Source: Rhyacichthys aspro
Lineage: Eukaryota > Chordata > Actinopteri > Gobiiformes > Rhyacichthyidae
NCBI GenBank assembly: GCA_036850595.1
Contig: CM072158.1
Coordinates: 10,183,422 to 10,247,421 of the forward strand
DNA: 64,000 nt
Direction: 5' to 3'
Both the position numbers and the translations under genes were made by a program. This document shows, one piece after another, positions 12,493 through 25,100 of this stretch (its first letter is position 1; each line of letters starts with the position of its first letter). The notes beneath the pieces are model-generated. The model did no database searches. It was not told where the DNA came from and was given only the letters and a program-made list of their open reading frames with translations.

Positions 12493-13122
12493 ATGTCCGG
12501 GGAGAGAAACCGCAGGTCGCTGGCTTTCCGAGGCGGTGGATTGGCTGCGTTTGCGGGGTCCAGCGGTATCGGTAACAGCTGGGAGGCCCCGGCCTGTCAA
12601 GATCGACATTTGAACGGGAACAGGCCGGATCAAGAGGAGGACGGGGATCTGGGGGCGAAAGGACCGTCGCAGAAAAGAGTGGAGGGCGACAGCACGGAGC
12701 CCGAGGCAGAGGAGGAAGAAGAGGACCCGGAAGGGGGCAGCTGGACAGCCGCGAACGGAGAAGACGACGACCGTGAAGCGGAGGACGAGTCCAGGGAGGG
12801 GGGTAGCTGGACAGCAGGGAACGGTCCCAACAGCGCCGACAGCTTGGAGACGGGAAGCGGTGGCGAGACCAGGAAATCTGGGGTCGAGATGAGACCGCAG
12901 ACACTGCTCCAGAAACACGCACTGTTTCACGCTTCATGGCTGCAAGAATTTCCCTGGCTAAAATTTTGCCAAGAAACGGGACTCATGTCGTGTTCCTGGT
13001 GTCACAACATTGCCACTAAAAACAGCGACGAGCTTGTCAAAGGCAGCCGCAACTACAAGCGGGCCCTGCTGCTGAGACATCACCTGTCTTCAGAGCACGG
13101 CAGAAATGACCCCACCAAACAG
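12493..13122 (+). CDS. zbtb10: zbtb10 coding exon 1 (N-terminal acidic region and CxxC-HxxxxH module)
   Basis: 210 codons, donor AAACAG|GTAACT, phase 0. It contains [13 protein letters not shown], a short internal duplication (GGSWTAANG at residues 81-89 and GGSWTAGNG at 103-111), and the conserved stretch [14 protein letters not shown], then [10 protein letters not shown], then [19 protein letters not shown]. The same order of motifs is found in human ZBTB10. The exon is strongly GC-biased relative to its surroundings. Confidence 0.93.
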
Positions 13123-16100
13123 GTAACTTTAGCCTCGTATCTATGACGCCTTTTTACTCACCCACATTACATCTTAAGTACTGTCATATATTGTGTTTTT
13201 GTACATAATTCATTTCAGCCGTTTGTGGTTTTAGTCTCAATATTCTATAGAAACCCCAACACAGGCGAAAATAGACTACCTAAGCCCCACAATCCCTTCT
13301 CTGGGCTAATTAGCTTTCTCGGCGTTGCTAACTTAAGCTAACAACTAGCTTAGCCACTAGCCGCTTGTAGCATTGCTGAGTGTGAAGGTAGTTGGCCAGT
13401 AAAGGTAGTGCAATGGAAAGGCTAATGTGTAACAGGGTTGGTGAATAGAAAAACACACCCCGGGGCTTTTTTGTAGGAGTGACACTGTTTTTCTGAACTG
13501 AGTTATCGGTCACAGAGTCCTCTATCGCTAAACAAGTCAAAATTAGACGCATAAAGCTGTTTCTGTGTCGGTGACACCTGCTAAATACTAATACACACAG
13601 TGCATCCTCCCTGTTTAGCTTTAGATACCCGATATCCGAATGCCAGTGGGTTAACTATTGTCATTATTATGGCGTGTCATCTCTTATCAAAACCTATAAA
13701 AATGCACAAATTTAATTTGTTTTGCAACTGTCATTCCCTCAACCCCCTGGCAAGATTATTTTTGGGACATAAGTATTTTTTACAATCCTACCTACTCTTA
13801 AATATTAAGAAAAATAGTAATAGCAAATGTGTTACCCTTTAATGATTCTGTACAGTATTCTTAATGGATCAGCAGTTGTGTAGACCACTAGCTTGCTAGA
13901 GGTCACACAATGCAAGGGCTTGACCCTAACAGCCTTTGGGGAACCGCACCCCTTCCCAACCCCCAGCCTGTCCACTTGTGATCCAGCACTGTTGGCTCGC
14001 AGTCCGGTTTGACCTCTGGTGTGTTTCCTCCTCCTCCCTTTGGGGCAGCTAAATTAGAGGCATTGTGCTAGATGACCCCCCAAAATCCATACATGGTGTC
14101 ACTTGCAAGGCTGGACAAGAGGAGGGGAGTAAATTATGTTGCCTGGAGCCTGACAGCTTGCCAGGCCCAGATGCAGCTTTTTTCATTAGGCTTGAATGAG
14201 GGAAATAGATGTCAGTAATAGGATGTCACGGCATCACCTGACCTGGGACCCTGGGTATTTCTGGATTAATAGGCCCTATTGTTTTACCTTTGGGTCGTAT
14301 CTTATGATTAAGACCTCATCCTGTATGTATCAGACAATCTATGCTAACCACTGTTTCACTTAATTGACTTATGAGAGCCATTTCATCGCTAGCCCCTCCT
14401 TTATTTATTGAGAATATACTCTATAATGTCTGGTCCTGGTAAAGTTTATTAGTTGATTTTTATTGCAACATAGACAACATGTCTGCACACAGTTATCTCA
14501 TAATAGAGGTAGTGGATATTTATCTGAATGAATTAGTGTCAAAGGGCAATTATTCTGGCAGTCTAACAATTACTGAAACAGTAACTGACTGTTGAGCCTA
14601 TATCGTGTCAATGGGCTGAAGCCATTGCCATTAAGAGTGAATGCTATTTGACTGTGATTTGTGAGCGAAGAGGATTGGCATACTACATTTAGTTCCTTTC
14701 TTGGTACACGCAATCACTAATCAGCATGACTTAAAGTGATCCACCAACTTGAACACATCTCTAATTGGTATGGAGAGCAGTGGGAGTGGATTAGGGGCTT
14801 GGTGTGACTTTTCCCTAGCAACAAGGACCCCAGACACAGTGCTGAGAGGTTACCGGGGCCATTTTGTCATACATAACCAGAGATGAGGCCCCAAAACCAG
14901 TTAACAAGACTTTTTATTTAATTAGACTTGTAATACAACATGGCCTCTATACTACTCTCTAATTTAAAGTAATCAGTGTATAGGGTGCAGTTTAACTAAT
15001 AGCGTAAGTGTTTTTATGCAATGTAAAAAGTGTATTCAGGGGGAATTATAGTGTTACGAGGCAATGTCTTGTTCTGTTCACCCATTCCTGACATTAGTCA
15101 GGCCTCCGCTGCATTCGTTAAAGCTAACTCAATTAGCTGTAGCACACCAGGGCAGCTGTGGTGAATGTGGGTCTCCTCGGAGAAGGGGGCCGTTGTCCTA
15201 AATTCTCGAGACGTTGTCTTATACTGACTTGGTTCCCAAAGCCAGTAGTAAAAGGTTGAAATAAGCTATGATGAGGTTAAAGCAGTACATTTCACATCTG
15301 ATACGAGATTAGATCCTATGTTAATATAACTGAAATCATTATACAGTAACATTATGCAGGCATGGCTTTATTCTTCACTCACTAAACACGTTTAACCCAT
15401 AACAGGAGAGACCTTTGTTTTTCCCTTAATGCGTAGTCTCAGTTGTAATTGCATATTTATGCTTACTAACTCATACTGGTATATTGCATACCCTTTATGG
15501 TCTCATTACTTTCAGTTTCTCTACTGTTTGTCACTCACTTTTGCCTTTTGGCTTGTGTGTTTGTAAAAGTCTGCCTGTTTGGATTCAGTTTTAGATAACA
15601 CAAGCTTCAGATGCCCACAATCTCCCCATCTTTTCAGTTAGGCATCACAAACACATTAAGGGCTAGGCTCCCCGAAAGGAAAGGGGACCCACCCAGTTGT
15701 GTTTGCTGCCTGTTAGATATACGGGATGTTTATTGGGGGGCACAGGTCAGTGAAACAGGGTGGGGTGCTGCCAGAGGGAGAATTCTTCTTGTTGGTTCTG
15801 TCCCCTCGTTTTCTGCCCCCCTTCTGTCTCCTCTGTCGGAGCATTGTTGGGAGGCTGGGACAGACTCAGCACAGACCTCCCACACCTTGGGCCAAATGCA
15901 CACTGTTGTATTGTTCTAGTAATAGGGGACAGACTGGTTGGGTGAGGGTGGGATTGAGGAAAGGATACAGTAGATGGGCTGGTGGAGATGGCCTCGGGGC
16001 TGGGCTGGTCATGGGACCGGTTAAATGGCGGGGAGGGGGTGGCGACAAGGGGGAGCCAGTCAACATGTGTGCATAAAAGGTAAACAAAAACTGGCTCCAG

Positions 16101-19100
16101 TGTATCATTATGTCACAGAAGACAGTGTGATATCACATGATCTGTGAGAGTGTCTGAGTGTTTGCCATGGATCCGCTGGCCTTGGGGCTTCGTGGTTTGT
16201 TTGGGTTTGGGGTGGCTTTCTTTTGAAGGACTGTTTTTTTTTTCATGGAGCATTGTCACTGTTTAATCACTGCTTCACAGAGATGCAGGTTTTTTGTTTT
16301 GTGATACATTCAGATGCTCTATAAATACGTACAATACTGAACACAGCTTTCCAATAGTTCTCATTAACAGTCTTATTCCCTATCAGGCTGTGGTTTTAAC
16401 AACAGACCTATTAGATCAATCATATATAACAAGTTATATGTACATTTCTTACTATGTGAATTTGAAAGAACTAATCTTTGATGCAAGCATTTTCTCCCCA
16501 ATACACATTTTTTCCATCCTTTTTTGTCTTTAGTAAAATCCTGGCCAAGTCTCAACTTGAGGTTAATATCGTCCCCATATTCTCTCTTGGCCTTTGCTTC
16601 TGGGGCCTTAGCCCAGGCAGGTTTTTGCCGACAGCATCTGCTGCACAGGGTTGCTGCCTCTGTAAGCTCCCGGCTCACACGTGGCACATCTGGAGAAAGG
16701 ATGATGCTGCTTCAGTACCAGGCTGTCCAAGTGCACACACAACTCCCGAGAGAGTTGCCAACGAGCCGTACCTCTCTGGCCTCCTGCCTCGCTTTTTGTA
16801 AAAGATGAAGGTTGTTTGGAGTTGAGGCTGCTTGGTCTTTCAAGATGATGAAATGCACTTCATGTAATAGGAATCAGACGAATATGCTCTACATGTGATC
16901 CATATCATCATAAACCCTCTTGTGTCTTTAAAGGATAAGAAATTGATTTTTTTATACAATAACTTCTTAAATAGTTACATATTCTAGTCCCAGTTCAGCT
17001 GGGAAATATTTTTTTCTGTTATACTGTGTCGACACTGGCAGAGCAGGTGAGGTGTAGCTGCAGGTAAGCTGTATGAAGTAGGCTAGTTTTGTTTTATCCG
17101 TAAATGAGCTATTGCTCTCCATAATGGCTTTTGTCTCTCTCTGTCTAAGTTAGCCAGATTGAGTCACACTCATCCATATTTCTCTCTCTACAATAGTGAA
17201 TTGGACAGTACTTGTTACATACAGTACATTGTTTTGAGATCAAAGGTTGCAAATTTAATAGAACAAAAACAAAGCAGTGGACACTGAGAGTTTATCTTGA
17301 AACAAACCCCATTTCTCTTGTTGTGATCGCACTCTGGTCTTCAATATATTCCAGTGCACTACTCAACATGATGACCATCCCCTCCAGAGGCTTTGATGTG
17401 TATATCATGGAATAATTTCTCTGCCTCTCCCCGTGCTCTCAGCTCACCCACATGCAGCGGGCTTCTTTCTAAGCCTGCGAGTGGGAGCCGCTGTGTAATA
17501 AGAGCGAGCCAGTGAGTGCACGGCCCTTTCACAAAGACCCACAGTGAGTGGACAATGAGCCTCGGGGAGAACATGGAGCATTGTGAAGGCTAAAATGGGG
17601 TGACCCGACTGCTTCTCTCTGTATCGCTCTCCCCCTGCTCCACATTCTCTCCTCCACACTTGTTCTTGACGCTCAAGGTCTCGCTGGCCTCATGCTCTCA
17701 CTCGTTTCTTTGTACTTCTGTTATCTGGCTTTGTATTCTTTTCAACCTTTTCACATTTCCAGCTCTTCATAATATCACGTCTGTCAATTTGTAGCTTTTC
17801 TAACAGCTCAGCATACAGTCTATTCTCAGCAGATTCCTTATGCTTTAGAGAAAATTCACTTTCACCTGTTCGTCACCTGTAAGCCATTCTCTTTATGTCG
17901 TCTGGTTGCCAGGATATTTCCTCCATACAGGAAGGACTGTAAGAATATGTACATAGATAGGTCCTAGACAAGGCCAGTCTATTTCACTGATAATGCGCCG
18001 TTCTAGGGAGTCACAATAACCTGAGATAAGTAACTAAATAGTGGGAGACAGGCGCCATTGTGAATAGTTAGACCACTATAGTCTCAATAGAACAATATTC
18101 AATCAAAGACTTTAACAGTTTTAGTAGTGGACTCAGTTGGACACAGGGGTGAGAACAAACTGACCCTTTTTCATAGTGCCCTGTGTGTTGCCTGACAGAA
18201 ATATGTTGAAGGATTCAATATAGGTCTCCAAAGGGTGAGGTTTGCCTCAGTCATATCCTCATATCCCCCTCTTATCTCATCTTGATTCTGTGTCTGTTTT
18301 TATTCCATCTCATCCCTGGCCATCCCTCCCGGTCCAGCTGTGGAAGAGGACGATAAGCCCCCCTATACTATCCTCTGCCCGGGCTGCCCTGGACAAGAGC
18401 TGCAGTGTGGAGAGTGGGGGCGGGGGGTTGGGAGGGGACCTCAGAGAAATGGATTTAATCTGAATTACTCGGCCTGAAACCCCAGCTGTGTGTACGTGTA
18501 GGCAGCCTGGTTTGTGAGCGCAGAGGAGATGGTGAGTGGGGGCAAAAATGCCAGGCTCGAGCAATGTGAATTATTCTGGATTAGGACATCTGCTGTGCAA
18601 TTCTAAAATGAGCCAGAGATATATGCTGCTGCGCAGGAGCGTAAGCTCTAATGTTGACTTCCACACACTGAGGGTGCACATGCTTTTTGGCATGTATAGA
18701 TGCTACTCCTCACAATCTGTTCTGATTAAATGTGATGCCATATATTTGGTAAACAAACCTACTCTGGCCTTTCTTCTGCCCTGTACCAGGCTGGCCTCTT
18801 GCCCTGTGGGGGGGTAGCAGGGGGCGTTACAGGCCACTTCTATACCATGCCAGCTGTCCTCCATCCTGCTGTCAGGGAAAAGCTACTCCATAAGATGCAC
18901 TTGTTTTAGTTGAGAGTGGATTATTACAGTTTCATGGTTTTATATACAGTTTTAGATTTATTTTGTTGTCTCTCTTGTATAAAACAGGGAAAAATCAGGC
19001 ATGAGCTTCTTCTTTGGTTGATAATTTATTAATGTGCACTGTTCAGTTCAGTTTTTCGGTCACTAAAAGTAAATAGAAAACAATACAATACTCAGATCCG

Positions 19101-22100
19101 ATTTGGTGTGTGTTTTTTAAATATTTCTGTTCTCATAAAAAAGCCTTTCATTGGCTCGTTCCCACATCCCCCATCACAGAAACCTGTCAGACCAGTTTGG
19201 CCCCTAGGCAGGTGCGTTTGTATCACCGCCGTAGCCCCTAGCGTTTTTGTTTGAGATTGTATGTTCAGTCTTTTGCACTAAACCTTTTCTTTTTCTGTTA
19301 TAGGAGCCAATGAGACCCTCAGACAACACCAGCCCCTCCACTAACTGCTCAGAGGACGATTACCGCAGCAAACCCAATGAGAACTCCTACTGTTACCAGC
19401 TGCTCCAGGAGCTGGACAAGCAGCGCAAAAGTGGCATCCTGTGTGACGTGAACATCGTGGTGTCTGGCCAGGTGTTCAGAGCGCACAAAAACATCCTGGT
19501 GGCTGGCAGCCGCTACTTTAAGACCCTCTACTGTCTGACCAAGAGTGAGGCCCAAGACCAGGCAACAGTCACACACCTGGATGTGGCTGCCGTCCAGGGC
19601 TTCTCTGTCATCCTCGACTTCCTCTACTCTGGGAACCTGCTGCTCACAAGCCAAAACGCCATTGAGGTGATGTCGGTGGCCAGTTACCTCCAGATGACAG
19701 AGGTGGTACAGTCGTGTCGAGCTTTCATCAAAGACGCCCTGAACATCAGCATTAAACAGGAGGCTCCTGACTCCGTCGTGGTGGACTACAACAAGAGGCA
19801 GACGGTGGCTAAAGAGGGACAAAGGGGACTGGAACGGAAGCCGAGTAACTTCTGGGCCACGAGCATCTTGTCAAAGTTGTCGATCAAGGCTAGCAACAGT
19901 CAGGGCAAAGAGGTGATGGAGGATGTGGGCTGTAGAGTGAAGGAGGAGCCCAGCGACGTGGAGGTGACAGTGGGGGAGGGCTGCGCCCTGGTGACCCCCG
20001 GAGCCTCTGGAAGCTGGGCCCACCAAAGCGACAGCTCGTCCAACTCAGGAGAGACCAACGACAGCCGGGCGGCCAGTGGCCAGGCGCAGGTTTTCGTCTG
20101 GAACGAGCCACCCACAGGGGGCGCTGCTGCAGCCCCCGCCGCAATCAAGAGAGAAACAGCTGACACTGCAGCCGGCAGTGGGCGCAGGAAAAAACAGACC
20201 ACCACTCGGCGATTTGTGTACAACTTCCCACCGGAACCTGAAGAGGGATTTGATGAGGGAATGTTCATTCAGCCCTCAGCCTCCTACCCCCGAGAGGACT
20301 TCTCCTCCCTCTCCGAAAACGCTGGTAAGAAACACACGCCCTCACTCAGTTCACACACAACTTTGATGAAGTGAAGTAAACTGACATTTTTGTATTACAC
20401 TATTGACACAATATCCTAAGTGTATTTTATTTAATTTGTCGAAGTATTGTGTTTGAGACTAAATAAAGTCCCACTCTTGGGGAATATTCTTGTTAACTTT
20501 TTGTGATGACCCGTCTTGCCAAACCTCTTTCTCGGCAGCACATTACTGAGAATCATATAAATATTGTGTGAGGAATGTAGAGGTAAAACCATCCAACTCT
20601 CTGCTGCTTTTCCTTCCCCCTCTCTTGTCTATATCTGTTTGTGCCGTCTTAAACATAAAACATAACCTATATCTTATAACATGCAAAATAGTTGAACATA
20701 GTGTCTGTTACTGATCTTCTGCTTTACTCAGCTCTGCTTGAAAATCTGCATAATCCCACTGAAGGCTTCTTACACACATCTGTCAGTAAATACACAACAT
20801 TTCATGTGTCTGGCCATTTCTTCTCATGTATTTATAGTCACCTGAAGTAACCTCTATTCATTATTACTTTACATAGAAAATCAAAAAAATCTGAGGAGCA
20901 TGAATATGAAGCACAGTTCACAGATCATTTCTGATTCCCCCTGTTTGTGGATTTCTGGGGCATGTTTCTGACACAATCTATGTACCTTTTATACATTTGC
21001 TATGACTATTACTATTGCACTGTTGAGTGTTCACCCATTTTGCATTCACATCAAATTAATGCACCTTGGCCTCTTTAAAAGGGTGTGTGCAAGACATTTC
21101 TTTTTCTTTCTCTACATACCCATCCACGTCCGTCCAACACACGGTTCATGGTAATCTCTCCTCTCCACTCGGGCCTTCTCCTTCTGTCGGCCCCATTAAG
21201 CTCAGCACTTCATGTAGCCATAATGATATCACATACTGTATTAAGTGGAGTGCTGTGGAGGGTGGGGGCTGTGTGAGAGAAGCCTGGCTAATGCAGGATA
21301 ATGAAGAAAGCAGGGGAACCATTTCTTCCCTCAGGCCTCCCTAAATGTGGCTGAATGCTCTTAGTGCCTCCAACTCCTCCTTGGAACAGTTTAATGTGCT
21401 CAAAATGGTCCAGAGTGTCGTAATGGCCGACAGAGACTTAAATTTGTGTGCGAACACTACAACACTCTTCTTCATGTATCTTAGTTGTTTGTGCCTTTAA
21501 TGTACATTACTTTCCAAATAAAGGTATGGTTTATCCTTGAAGTAGACACTTAGTCTTAGTAAAAGGCTTGAAGGCAGCTGTTTAAGTCTAAATGATACTT
21601 TTGGGTTCAGGAGTGCTCCAGACTGAAAACTGCACTTAAGATTCGCTGTAAATAAAGATGTTTCCACGCTTTAGGCTCAGTAATATTTTGGGAAACTGGG
21701 CAGGTTTACATAAGTCCAGGAGGAAGTATCCAGAAGCATATCATACATGGTGGGATGTTGGAGTTATGCAATTTCAAGTTGTATCTTTTAAAAAAAAAAA
21801 AAAAGTGACATTTGAGAAGTTTTTCTTATCTCTTAGATCACTGCTGCTGAGTGAGCAATGAAATAGGAGCATTTTTATTTAGGATTTCACCCTAAATCTC
21901 CTGGAACCGTCTAGTGCTATTTGTGGAAATAAAGTTATTTGTATAAAAGTTACAATTTGTGACCGTCATTCACTCTGCTGCCACTGAGACTCAGTGCTCT
22001 GTTATTTTGCCTTAAATATGAGCCACATAATGCCTAATGACAGTTACACTCCAAAGTTTGTGGGATGTTCACTATTACTCACAGTATTACAGATGGTCAC

Positions 22101-25100
22101 TTTAACGCCACATGGACTGCTTGAACCGTCATAAATAAGGTGTGTACATGTTTTTTGGCTGATGAACAGTCACCCGTGCTCCAGTTTCTCACAGTGATGT
22201 CACTTGTTTAGCTTTCATTTTGTTTCAGTGTGGTCATTTTCTAAAAAAGGACAAATGATTTTCCAAATAACAGTGTAGTGCTGTATGTGACTAACCTTCA
22301 GGATCCCAGTACTTCACAAGAAAGAAACACTTGCAGCGTACACATGCTAGTGTAAAATAATTTTGAAGTAAAATATGTATACTATAGACTATAACACTGT
22401 AAAGGAGTAACTTTGCTTTGTGCTTTGACCGGGCCCAGCCCAAAGGCAGCTCTTGAAGACAATAAATACTTGGTTGTTCTTCAAACAAACGCTGCCTGGC
22501 TTGTTTTGAGAGTGTGTGCTACTCTGAGAGACTCACAGAACAGGTACAATATATTTGCATGCACACTAGTGTCCGTTAAAGCGTACATCCACACTCACTC
22601 AACAATAAGCCCCAGTCCCAGAGAGGTGCAAAGCCTGCAGGGGCCGTCCCTTCACTCCCTAATCCACTCTAATGCACCGGGGCTGTCCTCACCATTCCAA
22701 ATATTGACCCAGGCACACAGAAGGGGCGTGCCGCTAATGAGCACTAAGCGCCGGTGCAGGAGGAACCCCGCATACAGGTGCTTGCACAAATGCTTACAAA
22801 AGCAGAGTGTAAGCCGAGCCGCTGCCAGGGCTTGACTTGTCTAATTAACCCCTTCCCCACCGGAGCAGCCCTTACAGCAGCAGTTTGGGCCCGGAGCACA
22901 GTCTTTTTTTACATACAGTAGGTTCTGTGACTAAAGGGGGGTGGCTGACAGCAGGGTGCGTTTACTTATGTTGTTAACGTCCATTGTTTCATCTGTGTTG
23001 TGTTGATGGGGTTAGTTAATGTACACAAGGCGTTGTGAGGTGTTCAACCCCCAGGCTTTCAACCACCTCTCACCTATCTCTCCTCTCTCTTCCTCCTTTT
23101 GCCCCCTCCCCCTTTCCCAGAGCTGGCCAATCAGATCCAGTATAGCATCATCCAAGACATACAGCAAGGGGAATCCTGGGAGAATGGTAAGACGGCACAC
23201 TCTCTGGACTTCATCAGGCTGATTTAATAATCATTATTTAATCTCATACTTCCCAATACTGAGAGCAGATATGACGACTATTAAAAGACACTAAGAGACA
23301 GTCTGTGTGGCTCCAGAGCAGTACTTCTCTTTTTGTTTTTATTGAGACTCCTATTTGGATTATGTAAAGAGTTTCTAATATTAAACCTATAGCTGTGCAA
23401 TACTATGATCTTAAGTCACCTATTGTGTAGTGTATCACAAACAATATCTTATTGGAAGCTGTTCTGTGATTTCCAGAAATAGTTCAAAAGACACCAGGAC
23501 TAATTTAAAAACTCTTCACTCACTTTCTACCCGACCCCTGTGGACCTTCCTCTGAGGTGACTGCTGAATCTGTACCACACATATATGTAAACGCACACAC
23601 AGGGAATACACAGGTGACCTGCTTCTCATCAGCCCTCCTCACCCTCCACCTCCCCCTAGCAACCGCCCTGACAACGCCTCTGTTGTGTGCTCCTTTTCCT
23701 TAAACAAAAGGCCAGGCCCTGTCCCCCCCCACTCCACAGTGAAACCAGCTCAGTGTTCGGAGCCTTCTCCAAATCAATAGCTTGTTTATTTGTCAGCTGC
23801 CAGCTGTCCACAGAAGCTCGTTACCATAAATATGTCAAGATGCAGCGATTGATTGGGAGTGGATGGGCTTCATAGAAGCTTGACATTTTTTACATGAGTT
23901 ATTATTGATATAGTTTTCGTTAGCGGAGTTCATGTGACATTTGGTTATGGCAGTTCCTCTTCACAACAAGGTATTCCCCATGTTATAACACAAAACACAT
24001 TGTGGCAGTTTGAAGACTGATGTGTTAAAGGAAATAGCTATTCCAAGTTGTAAGTCTTCCTTGCATTTAGCACCTTTGTTAATGTTAAAACCAGAGTTTT
24101 ATCAATGTGAAAAAATGCTGTATGAAACTTATTTTCAGTGTTAGTCTGTTATTTAGCAGGCCATAGCAGGACATCCATCACTGAGCAAAGCTTCACACAA
24201 ACACCAGTCACTTGGCAACAGCCACTGCTCAAGTTTACTTTACTGCGATCACTTGTATAACTCCAGAAACATTTATACAATTCTTTGAAGAGTCTGCTGC
24301 TGTGTATTTATATTTGTGATTTTTGTCTCTAATGTATTTAATATTTATAATAAATCAGTTATCAGAATTAAGATTAGTTTGTGACACACCCTGTTTGTTG
24401 ATTTGTTGTCTTTGCAAATTTGTATTTTTAAATTGTTGTTGAGCATAAACCCTGTGTCTCCAAATTTTATTTTATTTTATTTTTTTGTTGCTATTTCTTG
24501 ACTAAAGAAACATTTTTAATAAAACTCATAACTTATAATGCTGCATTTAGTTCATTTAAAAACTATTTTGAAGATACAAGATTAACCCTCAACAGTGAAA
24601 TTCAATACAGTAAACGTGTTTTTTCAAATTGCAAAACGACACGTTTGTGCCTAATCTATCGTCACTGACAGTTTTTTTTCCCCTGTTTTGTCTTTTCTCA
24701 GGTGAATCCTCACATCTAGCCCTCAATAAGCTCAAGTGCCCCCACTGTAACTACATCGCCAAGCACCGGCGCACGCTCAAGAGGCACCTGATCATCCACT
24801 CAGGCGTGCGCTCCTTCAGCTGCGACATCTGCGGCAAACTGTTCACCCGCCGTGAACACGTAAAGAGACATTCCCTGGTGAGTGCACGTATATTCAAACA
24901 CATCATACTCTTATTCTGCATGTGGCTTTATGTCACTGCACTGTGGCTCAAGCCTGCTACTGTTACTTCAGGGAGTCACGAACTGAGTACTGAGAATATT
25001 CAAGGTTTAAAGGTTTACATTTGTGCAACATATTTCTTATCCATACGTATAGCCATAGCCAGTTCAGTTTCAATGAAGACTAGTAGCTAATTTAACTCAC

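Noticed and set aside
12431..12937. 168- and 150-residue open frames antisense to zbtb10 exon 1
   Set aside because: They are by-products of the GC-rich sense exon; their composition is low-complexity Pro/Arg/Ser and they match nothing I recognise.
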